Shown: positions 1 to 10,250 of the stretch, piece after piece
Layout of the letters: each line of letters begins with the position of its first letter
Position numbering within the stretch: position 1 is the first letter of the stretch
Assembly (NCBI GenBank): GCA_033085395.1
Contig: JANQBS010000508.1
Location: 1 to 17,629, forward strand
Length of the DNA stretch: 17,629 nucleotides
DNA from: Xanthoparmelia taractica
Taxonomy: Eukaryota; Ascomycota; Lecanoromycetes; Lecanorales; Parmeliaceae
Direction of reading: 5' to 3'
Position numbers and translations under genes: made by a program
Notes under the pieces: model-generated
What the model saw: only the letters and a program-made list of their open reading frames with translations
Told to the model about the DNA's origin: nothing
The model's database searches: none

Positions 1-75
1 ATCCCATACCTTTCGGTATGGTATTCGAAAAACTAGTCCCATACCATCAAATATACCACACCTTTCCGACCCGTA
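1..75 (+). repeat. 75-bp inverted repeat, left copy
   Basis: This matches the reverse complement of 17554-17628 at 73 of 75 positions; the mismatches are at 16 and 35, both G/A. The match stops sharply after CCGTA at 75. It contains a hairpin (CCATACC at 4-10, GGTATGG at 15-21, 4-nt loop) and two direct copies of CCCATACC (3-10 and 38-45), like repeated transposase-binding sites near transposon ends. It is much less mutated than the DNA beside it. On its inner side, CCCG is followed by TA and then the gypsy relic. It could be the outer end of a large element or, more likely, one end of a TA-targeting DNA transposon extending leftward. Confidence 0.85.
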
Positions 76-690
76 CTTATTATTATATCTTAATAGCCCT
101 TAACTATCTTAAGTTTAAGCTTTAACGCTTCGTATTCGTTTATTTTACGCTTTATTAACTTTATATTATTTAATAAAAGTATTCTCTTATTAAAATATCT
201 TTATAAATTTATAAATAAGCTTATTATTTATATTATATATTATTTTATTAATTATTAATATCTTAATAATTAAGCGTAAAACGAGTTATTTATAATTAGT
301 AGTTTTAATAATAAAATTAAGTCGTTTATTAACTTCGTTACGTTTATATTAAATAAGCGTTTTACTTAAATTTTCTCTAATTCGAGATTAAGATTTTTTA
401 AATCTTATAAAATATATTATATTTAAATAGATTTCTTATATTACTATAATTATTAAATTTTTAAGCGCTATCTTTTTTATAAACGCTTCTTTTCGCGAAT
501 TAATATTTAAGAGACTCTTATTTATACTTAAATCGTTTAATATTATAAAATAATTATAATTAAGATTATATTACTTATATGTATAGCTTACGCTATTTTT
601 ATATATTATTTTAATAATAATAAAAATAATATTTAAAAGATATTTAACTTTAATTAGCTTTTATTATAACGTAGAAAAAAGTTTATTAAT
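76..690 (-). pseudogene. Gypsy A integrase relic (partial)
   Basis: This part of Pol follows the RNase H connection segment. A reading resembling the end of the integrase core (alanine/asparagine-rich NNSFYA at about 240-265) is followed by a basic stretch (NKRIRSVKA at about 115-140), where gypsy integrases have the segment before their GPF/Y module. The frame runs to the 75-bp repeat and breaks off there. The length (about 600 bp) is short for integrase zinc finger plus core plus tail, so part may be deleted. I could not place the HHCC finger or the full DDE triad. The assignment rests on position and partial motifs. Confidence 0.55.
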
Positions 691-1960
691 TATATCTTTT
701 TCGCTTTTATAATCGAATCGTCTCGATAACGTATTAATAAGATCTATTTTACTTAATTTATACGAAATTAAGAAATCGTAGAAAAATAGTTTTATTATTT
801 AACGAGCTTATCTATTATTTAATATCGACTATTTTATAAAATATTTTAAATTATTATAATAAATTAAAACTTTAATAAGATAATAACTTTTTTTTAGATA
901 ATAGCGTTAATACTTAAACGCCTTTATAATCGTAAAAAGCTCTTAATTACATATTTTATAATTACACTTGCGTTAATTATCTTTCTCGAATAAAAAGTAA
1001 CGAAATATTATTAATTATTTATATATAATTAAATTAATATATATATTAAATTAAATGAAAAAGTATTAATCTCGATTTAAATTAATAATTAATAATTAAA
1101 ATATTTTAATAAAGATATATTTATAAAGATCGTCTTTAACTTCTAAAACGCGTACTTCGCGATTTTAAGTTATAAAAAGAATCTCGATTTAATACTCTTT
1201 TCGCTTTTTTTAAGAAATCTTATTAAAAGAATTATAATTTAAGAATAATAATAAATAAATCTTCGATAAAAGTTTATAAACTTTAAAAAGACTTATATGT
1301 TATAATAACTTTTTAATTTTAATTACTCTTAAATTATAATTATTCTATATTTATTTATTATAACGTCGATAATAAATATTATAAAATTAAGAAATTTCAC
1401 TTTAATAACGAAAAACTCGTATTTCTTTAAACTTATATAAAGATTATATCGCCGAAGTCGATTTAATATTTATTTTATATAATTTAAATATTTATCTTTC
1501 GAATTAAAATAAATAAGAATATTCTTTAAATATATCTTATAAAAACGATTTATTAGTCTTATTAAAGTCTTATTAATATAAGCTAAAAAGATTATTAAGA
1601 TATTTATTAATTCGAATAATATTATTATATATTCGAAATAGTTATAATAAGTACGAAATATCGTTTTTTACTCGTTATTCTTACGAATTCGTATTCGATA
1701 ATAAGCGTTCTTTAAATCGAATTTCGTATATCGCTTAACGTTATTTAAATAATTAAGCGTCTTACTAATTAAGAATAACGAATAATATTTTTTAATAATT
1801 ATCTTATATAGCTTACGATAGTCGATATATAAACGTAATTCTTTATTCTTCTTTAAAATAAATAAGATAAGAACTTTTATTAAATTCGTAAAATATCTAA
1901 TTTAATTCTTTATTAAAGCTTTATTAGAATAGATTTTTAATATTATAAGCTCGATATTAA
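690..1960 (-). pseudogene. Gypsy A reverse transcriptase and RNase H relic
   Basis: The degraded frame reproduces the fungal gypsy RT almost block by block. A segment matching the 'RLCVDYRGLN' motif reads LRLYIDYRKL at about 1815-1845, followed by DLKNAYYRIRIRK (family DLRDAYHRIRI) near 1690-1720. The catalytic YLDD box reads YLKN at 1521-1532, then the 'ASLKKCEFF' block reads SLKKYEFF, and FLKFINFYRRF lies at 1261-1289. RNase H follows: KELLAIV-like ELFTIIKAF near 925-960, a NNLKYF motif near 838-858, and the closing LSRRFDY at 709-729. In a live element this enzyme copies element RNA into DNA. Here the active site has lost its aspartates and the frame has many TAA/TAG codons. Confidence 0.92.
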
Positions 1961-2279
1961 ATAAATTATATAGCGAGTTAAATAAAGACTTCTCTATCGT
2001 TTCGATAATATAATTATAATTCTTATATAACGAGAGTTATTCTATCTCTTTCGATAAAAATATTTTTTATATTCTTTTAATTTATCGAAAAGCTTCTATA
2101 TAATCTCTACGCCGTCTATTTAGATACTCTTTACTTTCGCTATATTATAAGTATATCTCTTCTATAATAAAATATTTGCTATAATTAAAATATAAAAAGT
2201 CTTATAATTATTTAAAGTATTAGTAAATTATTAAGATTTTAAAATCTTAAATAATTACTTTTTAACTTTAAAACGCTAA

Positions 2280-2640
2280 GTCTAATTAATTATATTTATC
2301 TTAATACTCTTATTAATTAAAATAAAAAATTAAATATTATTAGAAACTTCTCTTTATTAATAATATAAAATATATATTCGTAATATTTAATACGACTTTA
2401 ATTATCTCGTAATAGATACGTTATAAGATAGATATCGTAGTAATATATTAACTTATTATTTATTTAAATCGACTTTAATAAAGAATAATTAATTTTAATT
2501 AAATTATATTTAAGTGTAAAGCGCTATTTAAATATATTTATCTCGACGTCGATATTAAAATAAAATTTATTAGAAATTAACGACTCGCTCTAATTCTTTA
2601 GAAGTATCTTATTCTTATAAATTAATAATAAGATCGATAT
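2280..2640 (-). pseudogene. Gypsy A aspartic protease relic (probable)
   Basis: This lies between the Gag zinc knuckle and RT, where gypsy elements encode the Pol protease. The C-terminal part reads like the 'VLG-PWL' block of retropepsins: IIFNFLF, a stop where Trp is expected, then LIRVLR, near 2290-2350, followed by a segment resembling the usual tail after that block. The D-S/T-G active site cannot be identified with certainty after RIP. The call rests on position and one partial motif. Confidence 0.45.
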
Positions 2641-2779
2641 TACTTCTACTTTTATCCTCGTCGCTATAAAGTCTTCGATAAGAATTTATCTTTTTTTAAT
2701 AATTTTATTACGTATAATTTATATTTATTAATAAATTTAATTAAGATCATATTAAAATTACTTAACTTTTATTTCGTCG

Positions 2780-4000
2780 ATTTAATATAAATATTAATAT
2801 AATAATTATACTTCTTATAATTATTATATTAAATCTTATTAAGATTCTTCGACTTATTATTTTTAAATTTATTATTTTAAGTCGTTTATTATTCGAATAG
2901 AATTTATTCTATCTTTATAATAATTGCGATTCGTTATTATTTTTATATTAAGAATTTTAATTTTCTTAATTCTAATTTTCTTAAAAGATAGAAATATTCT
3001 TAACTTTATATTCTTTAAAAGAAGAATTTTATTTTCTCGTATTATTTTTTAGACGTATTATAAGCGTTAATAACTCGTCTCGCTTAATTAATATTATCTA
3101 AATATTAACTAATTTATAACGAAATTTTAGACGAAGCTTCGTAAATAAGTAATATACTTATTAATTCTAAATATAGGGATTTATTTGCGTCTTTAGAGAT
3201 CGAAGATAATTATTAAATTAACGTATTATTTAATTTTATCTCTATTAAATATCGATATATTATTAAGCGACGTTAAGATCGCGATTTATCGAGTTTTTAA
3301 TTTAATTTAATAGAAAATTAATAAATTTTTATTAAATATAATAGTAATTTAAATACTTATTTTTCTTATTAATTTAAAGCTTTTTTTAATTATTATTAAA
3401 AAATTAATATATTTAAAGAATTTTATTCTTTTCGATAAAGAAATTTTTCGATATAAGACGAAATATCTTATTAATGTTTCGTACGAAGTTACGATATTCT
3501 CTAATCGACTTATTATAATAAATCAATAATTTTATTAATTTAATTAATTGATAAGATCGCGAGATAATATTATTAAGTTTAAGATCGATATTAGCGATTC
3601 GTTTTATATCTTAAATTATATATAACTTAAATATATTAATTTCGTTATTACAATTACGATCTATAAACGTTTAATCTCGTTTAAATATATTAATTTCTAT
3701 CTTAAAAAATTCGAGTTAACGCTATTATACGAGCTAATCTTATTTATAAATAGCGCGCGTAATTCTTTCGTTTAAAGTAAGTATACTCTATTTATTTATA
3801 TCTTACTCTTTATTAAATATACTTTTCTAATTATTATTAATATTATTTTCGCTATTATTATTATCGCTTAATTCTTTATTAAGATTATTATCGATAACTT
3901 TAATGTAAATCTCTATATTAAGATTTAAAATATAGTCTAATTCTTTAGATTAAATCGTAATAATATTTTAATTCGATATTATATTAATAATAAAAATTCG
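2780..4000 (-). pseudogene. Gypsy A gag relic
   Basis: Gag forms the virus-like particle that packages retrotransposon RNA. The clearest part is the capsid-like retrotransposon-gag domain. LRSLKTQINPYI at 3170-3205 (family 'LRSLE-QL-PF') is followed by LFTKLRLKFRYKLVN at 3104-3150, matching the usual 'LLTKL-P-LR--L' block, and then KRDELLTL. The frame carries stops at many Trp and Gln positions. The zinc knuckle at 2787-2828 closes the gene. The N-terminus and start codon cannot be fixed; the upper limit of about 4000 is an estimate from typical Gag length. Confidence 0.8.
2787..2828 (-). pseudogene. Gypsy A CCHC zinc-knuckle relic, all four ligands mutated
   Basis: The minus-strand frame reads YNNYKKYNYYINIY, with Tyr at positions 1, 4, 9 and 14. 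This is the exact CX2CX4HX4C spacing of a retroviral-type zinc knuckle, with each Cys (TGY) and the His (CAY) turned into Tyr (TAT). These are the changes RIP makes at TpG and CpA. It sits between the Gag capsid-like region and the protease/RT, as expected for the nucleocapsid motif that binds element RNA. Confidence 0.7.
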
Positions 4001-4139
4001 TTTTAAGATTGCGACGTCTACGCTCTAATCGTAATTATTATATTAATTTTAAATAGTTATTTTTAAAAAGAATTAAAAGAATTAGAATTATTAGACTTAA
4101 TTCTAGATTAGAATCTTAAAATTATATAGTAATATAAAA

Positions 4140-4316
4140 TTAAAAAAAAATATTTTTTATATATAGATCTAATAATAAGATTAATTCTTAAGAAAAAAGA
4201 AAAGAAAACTTAAGAGAATCGCTTATTTAAGCATATTCGCCAAGGGTTCGTTAAGCCTACGTATGCCAAGCGATTTAGGATCTCCTCGCCTAGGGGCCAA
4301 GGCCCCATTCCTAACA
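4140..4316 (-). repeat. Possible 5' LTR start of Gypsy A
   Basis: On the minus strand a sequence starting TGTTAGGAATGGGGCC begins at 4316, just upstream of the gag relic. A TG start followed by a GC-rich palindrome (GGGGCC TT GGCCCC) fits fungal gypsy LTRs. I found no second copy in the window to prove it: the 3' end of Gypsy A is cut off, and the sequence after the chromodomain fragment at the right end does not match. The downstream limit and primer-binding site are not determined. It could instead belong to the neighbouring element. Confidence 0.4.
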
Positions 4317-4505
4317 GGGCCTTATAGTGTTACGAGAACTGTTATGGGGCCTTACGGGGACAATTGCCTTATTTGCTAAATCGTGCTGATTGTGCTAATA
4401 GTAACTCTATTTGCTAATCGGGTTGAATTTTGCCGATATAGACGAATAAGACTAAATGTGCTAAATCGTATTGATCGTGCGAACCCTACGAAATTCGTGC
4501 GAAAA
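4235..4505. other. Low-RIP island with TGCTAA repeats
   Basis: About 270 bp of near-normal composition between two strongly mutated relics. It holds the palindrome GGGGCCAAGGCCCC (4294-4307) and short related repeats: TGCTAAATCGTGCTGATTGTGC near 4375, TGCTAATCGG near 4412, and TGCTAAATCGTATTGATCGTGC near 4459. Clusters of short direct repeats like these are common just inside transposon ends. The island probably contains the junction between Gypsy A and the integrase-bearing element. I see no gene in it. Confidence 0.55.
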
Positions 4506-5923
4506 TAAACTTTTTAAATTTATAGATATATAAAGACTAATTAAGAAAGAGCTTAAAAAGAATATAAGTTAAAACTATAAACGAGAATTATTAATAAAGT
4601 ATTTTTAAAAGCTTAAATATTTAATAATAAGATATTTTTCGTATAATTCTCTCTTTTCTTATATATTTAACTAATTATCTTAAAAATTATCTTTTTACTT
4701 AATATTATATATTTATTTCTAACGTTATTAATAACTTTATAATATAAAGCATAAAAGAGATAAGTATATTATTTCTAACTTAAACTTTATATAATTCGTA
4801 AATAATTATAATAAATTATTAAAATTTAAAATTTAAAATTTAAATCTATAATAAAATTTATAGTTATACTCGATATATTATTAAAAATTATATATTAATC
4901 TCTAATCGTACGACGATTAGTATTCTACGTGACTTTTTAAATATTATCTTAAATCTCGATTAATAGCCTCGTTTTATACGATCTAATCGCGATATTAAGA
5001 TTATTCTAATAATATAGACGTATATAATTCTATAATAAGCGTATAATAAAGAGATAAGCTTTAATAACTATTATTAATATAGAATAAATATCGTAAATTA
5101 ACGTATTAAGTCTTAATAAGTTTAAATAACTAAGTCTCTTACTAAAAAGTAAATTCGATTCTTTTAATCGTTATGATAGTTTAAATTCTTCTCTAAGAAT
5201 ATACTTATAGATTAGATTACTCTTCTTATAATTTACTTTTCTACGATTCGTACGAAGATTATATATAATATATATTATTAAAATACGTATTCTTTACGAA
5301 AATAGCTTAATCGTATAAATGTAATATAGAAAAAGTTAATTATACTTTATTATAATTCTAAATTCAATATTAAGAATTATAAATTTAATTTATATTAAGT
5401 AACTCTTAAGAGATTATATCGAGATATTAAATACTATAATAAAAAATTTATATCTATATATAAAGATATAATTTTTTATTTTTAATTATTAAGATTTAAT
5501 AAAGTTTATCTTCGTATAAAAATAGCGTTTAAAATTTATAGAAACGTTATATATTAGTTTATTATTATTATATATATATACTTAGATATAGACGAGTATC
5601 TTTTATCTTTTACATTAAAATAATATAATATATTTCTATATAATCGAGACTTTAATTTATACTTATTATCTTAGATTTCTAAAATAGAATATTAATTATT
5701 GTAATTAGATTATTATCGAGCTTTTTATACGACTATTAATAATTATATATTCTTAGATTTAAATTCTTAACTTATATTATATTAAATATTAATAAATATA
5801 ATAAATTAGATTCTTGATTAGCGAATAATTATAATAAATATAAATAATAGAGAAAGATTCGAACGAAGACTTTAAGAAATAATTATAAGAAGTCGATAAT
5901 ATTCTATAAGCTTAGAAATTTAT
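4502..5923 (+). pseudogene. Fungal 'integrase core domain' (DDE) protein relic
   Basis: One plus-strand frame, interrupted only by RIP-type stops, runs through this stretch. It resembles the stand-alone integrase core proteins common in fungal repeats (recalled as the Pfam 'rva_4' type; no search done). Landmarks: YTRYII at 4865-4882, SNRTTISILRDFLNII at about 4898-4945, FIRSNRD at 4973-4993 (family FIRSDRG), a segment at 5096-5113 matching 'NQRIEAWW', and YNTHSLRK-like text near 5290. The catalytic residues are altered: Asp reads Asn at 4985-4987, Glu reads Lys at 5108-5110, and the first Asp is probably the Asn at 4814-4816. These enzymes resemble retroviral integrases and probably move DNA elements. 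The N-terminus is unclear. The C-terminus reaches the Gypsy B insertion at 5929. Confidence 0.7.
4821..4846. repeat. Short AAAATTT tandem repeat
   Basis: Three copies of a 7-bp AAAATTT-type unit in a row lie within the integrase relic. They are probably a by-product of RIP acting on lysine/phenylalanine codons rather than a functional repeat. Confidence 0.5.
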
Positions 5924-5928
5924 ACGAT
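5924..5928 (+). repeat. Target site duplication of Gypsy B (left), ACGAT
   Basis: ACGAT directly before the 5' LTR is repeated exactly directly after the 3' LTR. A 5-bp duplication is the usual footprint of Ty3/gypsy integrase. It shows that Gypsy B is a true insertion and fixes both ends to the base. Confidence 0.93.
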
Positions 5929-5951
5929 TGTTACGAATAGTACCTACCTAG

Positions 5952-5970
5952 TACTAGCACCATGCTAGTA
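5952..5970. repeat. 8-bp LTR hairpin
   Basis: TACTAGCA (5952-5959) pairs perfectly with TGCTAGTA (5963-5970) across a CCA loop. In the 3' LTR the same site is weakened by G-to-A changes (CATACTAATA), so the 5' copy shows the older state here. Confidence 0.6.
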
Positions 5971-6034
5971 TCGGTCGGGTATACCTATCAATCGTGACTA
6001 GTATTAATCGGGTGTATTTATCAATCGTAACTAC
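5969..6034 (+). repeat. 33-bp tandem repeat within LTR
   Basis: Two diverged 33-bp units, 5969-6001 and 6002-6034, share the cores GTCGGGTAT/ATCGGGTGT and TATCAATCGT-ACTA. The same pair is present in the 3' LTR, so the duplication predates insertion. Repeated LTR blocks often hold enhancer-type sites, but that role is only inferred. Confidence 0.65.
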
Positions 6035-6117
6035 CTATTAAGAGCGAGTAGTATTTAAATAGTAGTTTTCGTTAGAAGAAATAAATTATCTTTTATTTAA
6101 CTTTTTAATATTTAATA

Positions 6118-6840
6118 AATAATAGTAACGCTCTAATTTCGTTCTATTATAGCGAATATCATAAATCACTTACTTAATATTAATTCTATACTTAATAGCT
6201 ACTCGTTATTTATTATTCTTTTAGCGGTATATATTCTATCTCTTAAAGACTTATATTACGTATCTCAAGAGAGTCGAAAAAGTTCTCGTAATCACCCTAA
6301 TAGATATTATTAAATACGCTCTATAAGTCGAGAACGTTACTATCTTTCTAAAATTAATTATAATAATACTTATTTTATAATTTAAGAAGTTTAATTAAAC
6401 GAGTTATAAATATCTTATTATTCTCGAATAGTAGATAAAAGAGATTATCGAATACTTAATTCGACGATATCTCAGATAAGCGAAAGAATATTAAAGCCGT
6501 CGATTAAGTATCAATATTAATATTCTAGATAATCGATAAGATAAATTAATTCCTCTCGACGAGTCGAAATATTTTCTATTATAAGTAATTAATAAGTCAA
6601 GCTTTAGACGATTAATACTACGATTTAAAAAAGTCACCCGTCAATTACGTGCACTCGCACTATCACTCTCTACTAATTATACGTCAATCTTATCACCAAT
6701 CTTAATTTCGTTAAGTATTTCTTCAACAGTACTATAAACTCGACGTAATTCTTATTAACTATTATATTATTTAACTTCGTAGAATATTCTTCACTTTTTA
6801 ATTTATTATTTATAATATTCGATATTTTAGCGAAGAAAAC
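6118..6840 (+). other. Gypsy B leader with possible primer-binding site
   Basis: The untranslated leader lies between the 5' LTR and the gag relic. Just inside the LTR, TAGTAACGCTC (6123-6133) could be a RIP-mutated TGG-type tRNA primer-binding site, but I cannot name the tRNA. The patch around 6635-6700 keeps many CA dinucleotides and is less mutated. No gene is seen. Confidence 0.4.
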
Positions 6841-8500
6841 TATCTATTATAAGCTCGTAGGCCCATAGAAATAAACTAATATAGCTAATACCGACTTCAC
6901 AGAAGCTCAGCGAGCAGAACTACGTTAAATATATAATACTCTTATCGCCGACTCAGCTAAATTAGTTGATTAAGCCGACTTATAAAATCCTTAAGATTCG
7001 CTCGATAACGACGATAACGCTACGTCGTAATAGCGATTAGAAGAAGTTAACTTCTTTAATTCGCATTTAATCTTATTAATAGATATCGATCTTATAATTA
7101 AAAAAAGATAAGAATATATATTATCGTAATATATATCTCTTTATAAAATAAGTAAAGAATATAATTTTAACAAAAGAGAAGAAGTTAATGCGCATTAACT
7201 TAAATATCTATCTTCGTAATATTATTCTTATTTAATATGCGAAAAAACTTAATAAGCTTAAGAGATTAACACTACGGCAAATAGATAAATAATAAGTCTT
7301 AATATTATAGAAACGCTTCAAATCGCATTATTCTATCGCTCTTATCTCGCTAATTAATAAACGCTTTAATATTATCGATATCCGCTTTAATAGAGAATTA
7401 TCTAACTATATTTAAGCTATAATTAATTATATAAAGAATATTAATTTTAACTTCGTCTTTTAACAATTAATGTAAGCTTAACGTAATCTCGATGTATTTT
7501 TAAAGCGAGATATTAGTTAATCTACGAAGTAAATTACGCTAAATAGATTTTTAAAAGAGATCGAAGAAAAGAAGAAGATCTAATAAAAAATCTATCGTAA
7601 TTAATAATAATAATCTCGACCCTATAATAATAAGCTTAATAATAGTTATAATTAATATTAATCTCGCTCTTAATAGTTATAATAATTAATATTAAACTCT
7701 AATTAATAATTATATTATAGCGACTATAAATATTAATAACCTTACTATACTCGATTATATTAGCCCCTATTTCGTATCTTTCAAAATCCTTATTCGTAGT
7801 GAGATACTTATCCTACTCGTTAACCTTAAAACGAACTATCGTCTCCGCCGTCTTAATAGCCCCGCTTATAAATAGCGATAGGTCTCGCAAACGCGTTAGG
7901 TTCTCTTTAAAGATAACGATAACCGTAATTATATCGATAGCCGTATCGATCTATCTATAATAATTAAAATAGTTAATCGTTTTAATTTTATTAGAATAAG
8001 TATCTAATATATTCTTAATTAATCTATTTTAAAGACGAGAATAAAAAGAATAAGATAAATACTCTCGAGATCGATAATTTAATTTTAAATAGTCTTTTTA
8101 AAGATAAGAAGAAGTCGCTTTATTAATTAAATAATTATAAGTAATTAAACGAGAAATATTAAGAAGATTATATCGACGCTTATTTTATTACGTAAAAGGA
8201 GTTTATTTATCGCCGTTACGAAGTTATTTATTACTTTAATAATAAGCTCTATCGATATATATATACTTATTATAATAAATAAAAAGAATTGACGATATTT
8301 TAAATAGCGTCGCGTAGCGCTAATGACTTATAAAAGCGTTCGATTATAGCTATATAATTATTCGCTATTATTAAGAAAGAATATAAATTTTATTCTTAAA
8401 AATATACTATAGTACGTGCGATCGTTAAGAAGAAGTCGATATCTATTACATTATATCTATTTTTAATAAAGTATAATACCTCTTCGAGCATTTAATTATA
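6840..8500 (+). pseudogene. Gypsy B gag relic
   Basis: Gag would form the particle shell of the element. One frame from about 6848 reads KLVGP, then TDFTEAQRAELR at 6893-6928, and ADSAKLVD and DSLDNDDNAT up to about 7030, interrupted only by RIP-type stops. It continues with EEVNFFNSHL at about 7042-7071, and YISLYKISK and REEVNAH near 7130-7195. These match a common fungal gypsy Gag ('EVGFF-P', 'YLFVERVK', 'EEVVRANL') whose capsid domain lies here. The downstream part (about 7600-7750) reads as a Tyr/Asn/Gln-rich linker. I could not find a zinc knuckle. The start codon is uncertain, and the end at about 8500 is an estimate. Confidence 0.75.
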
Positions 8501-9510
8501 GAGATTCTTCGCACTTAAAAATCTATTATTATACGCGAGATTAAAAGCGCTAAATATATTAACTTCGAGTATATAAAAGTTAATATCTTTCTAGAAAAAG
8601 AAGCGATAGAAATATTTATTATAATTAAAATTAATTAAGACGTTTATTTAATTAAGAAGTTAAGTATTAAAATATTAATTAATATAAATATCCTCGATTT
8701 AAAAAAAGCGATAATAAACTTATTAGCGAAGCGCCTTCGACTAGATAAGAATATATTATATTTCTTAATAATTAAGTTTTTAGAAAAATAATAGAAACGA
8801 ATAATATAAGCTATTAAGCGAATTATTATAAAGTTATTTAAGATCGTAAATATATTTATTAAATTTAAAAGAGTCTTATCTAAGAATCGCGACTATTTAT
8901 TCGAGCTACGAATTTTATTAATAAATCTCGATATTAAGAGCAAAATAATTACTTATATAATTAACGCCGAGATATTTATAATGTAAGTTTAAAATATATT
9001 AATATTCGTAATTATTATTTCTCGATAAATAAAGTTAAGAAAGATTCTCGAATACGAAGAGAAAAAATATTTTTTAACTATTTTATCTAAGATAACGTTA
9101 ATTGTATAATCGTCTTAAAAAAAATCGTTATTATTATTATTCTCGCTATAATAGAAGTAATAAAGACGTTCGTACTCTTATTAATTAAGTATATTATAAT
9201 TAACGACGTTATTATTTATTTATTAAATTAAGTACCTTATTAAAAGAATACTATTCAAAAGATAATCCAATTTTATTTATCGATATTTCGCGATTTTAAT
9301 AAAGTAATAAATATATTAAAGAAGAAATAAATATCGATTAAGACGCTATCTAACGTTAAATTAAAATCTATAAAGATCTATTCGATAAGATAAAAAATAA
9401 ATAACTTATAAATAAGAAGTTTAATAATCTATATAAAAAAGAAAAAATAAGTTAAATAAGTAAATCGACGCTCTATAACTACTTAATATTTATAATATAA
9501 AGAATTATTT
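8500..9510 (+). other. Unresolved gag-pol linker / protease region of Gypsy B
   Basis: This about 1-kb stretch sits where the Gag C-terminus and aspartic protease should be. It is very AT-rich, with stops in all frames. I could not identify the D-S/T-G or VLG motifs with confidence. The protease is assumed to be here from element architecture only. Confidence 0.35.
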
Positions 9511-10250
9511 ACTTTTTAGATAAGCCGCCTATCTATAAAAAGCGAATAATCGTTAATATCCGCGAATTAAACAAGATCACGAAATTAATTCTTATTTAAT
9601 ATCACTATAAGCGAATATCACCGTATTAATATAAGAATATAAATATATTAATATTATAAACGAAGCGAGTTTCTTTCATTAATAACTAGTACGTTATAAG
9701 AATCGCTATAAGCTTATTATAATTACTTATCGCGAGAGCGAGCAGTGAAATGTAGCTATTATAAATTTTAAGAATAGCTTAATATACGTGTAATAATAGA
9801 TTAATAAGCTTCTTAGAAATTTCTAAAGCTTTATTAAAGCTTATATTAATAATATTATTATTTTTAATAATATTTTAAAAGAGTATCTAGATTATTTATA
9901 ATAAGTCTTCGCTCTCTTCGAGAAGTATAACATCGCTATTAAGTTATTTAAGATCTTCTTAAGATATTCGTCGATAGCGCTATTAAGATAAAAGATAAAT
10001 AATCTAAGACTAAAATCGCGAAAGAGAAATCTGCAATTATTATTAAGCTTAGCTTTCTTATTATCTTGAAAGATTTAAAGATATATCTAGAAATAATCGA
10101 TTAACTTAAAAATTATATTTTCTATTATATATAAATAATATAATCGCTTTAATTAAGAAACACTTTAATATTATATAACGTCTTTATTAAAAATAAGACT
10201 CGAAAGATATTTAATAGAGGAAATCGCCTCGATATTTCTATTAAGAAAGA
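9510..10250 (+). pseudogene. Gypsy B reverse transcriptase relic
   Basis: The reading starts with KPPIYKKRIIVNIRELNKI at about 9522-9578, matching the fungal 'VVDIRKLN-LT' motif. It is followed by a degraded SFF-QW block and YLSRERAV near 9728-9750 (family 'THRGQE'). The catalytic 'AYVDDIVIFS' box at 9839-9868 reads AYINNIIIFN, so both aspartates are Asn (codons 9848-9853). Then EYLDYL and VFALFEKYNIAIK near 9880-9945 match 'VFALF-EKNIAIKP'. This places the element in a gypsy lineage different from Gypsy A, whose RT reads like the YLDDILIYS group. The catalytic site is destroyed and the frame has many stops. Confidence 0.9.

Larger units (their letters stand above)
76..4316 (-). mobile_element. 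Gypsy A: Ty3/gypsy retrotransposon relic, truncated
   Basis: Read on the minus strand, this stretch carries the Ty3/gypsy order: LTR-like start near 4316, gag, zinc knuckle, protease-like segment, RT, RNase H, connection, then part of the integrase. It ends at the left 75-bp repeat, so the integrase tail, chromodomain, 3' untranslated region and 3' LTR are missing here. A reading that fits the missing Pol C-terminus lies at 17143-17553 on the same strand. All frames are riddled with TAA/TAG, so the element is dead. The integrase portion is shorter than expected, so an internal deletion is possible. Confidence 0.85.
5929..6117 (+). repeat. Gypsy B 5' LTR
   Basis: 189 bp, starting TGTTACGAATAG and ending TTTAATA; the partner LTR keeps the canonical ...TAACA end, so the CA has become TA here. 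It aligns without gaps to 14957-15145. Differences are almost all C/T or G/A; the one transversion I see is G at 6078 against T at 15106. It contains an 8-bp hairpin (TACTAGCA/TGCTAGTA at 5952-5959 and 5963-5970) and a 33-bp tandem repeat (5969-6034). In a live copy it would carry the promoter and polyadenylation signals; I cannot locate them. Confidence 0.93.

Noticed and set aside
5969..6034. CRISPR-like repeats
   Set aside because: Only two diverged adjacent units without spacers, duplicated in both LTRs; they are part of the LTR.
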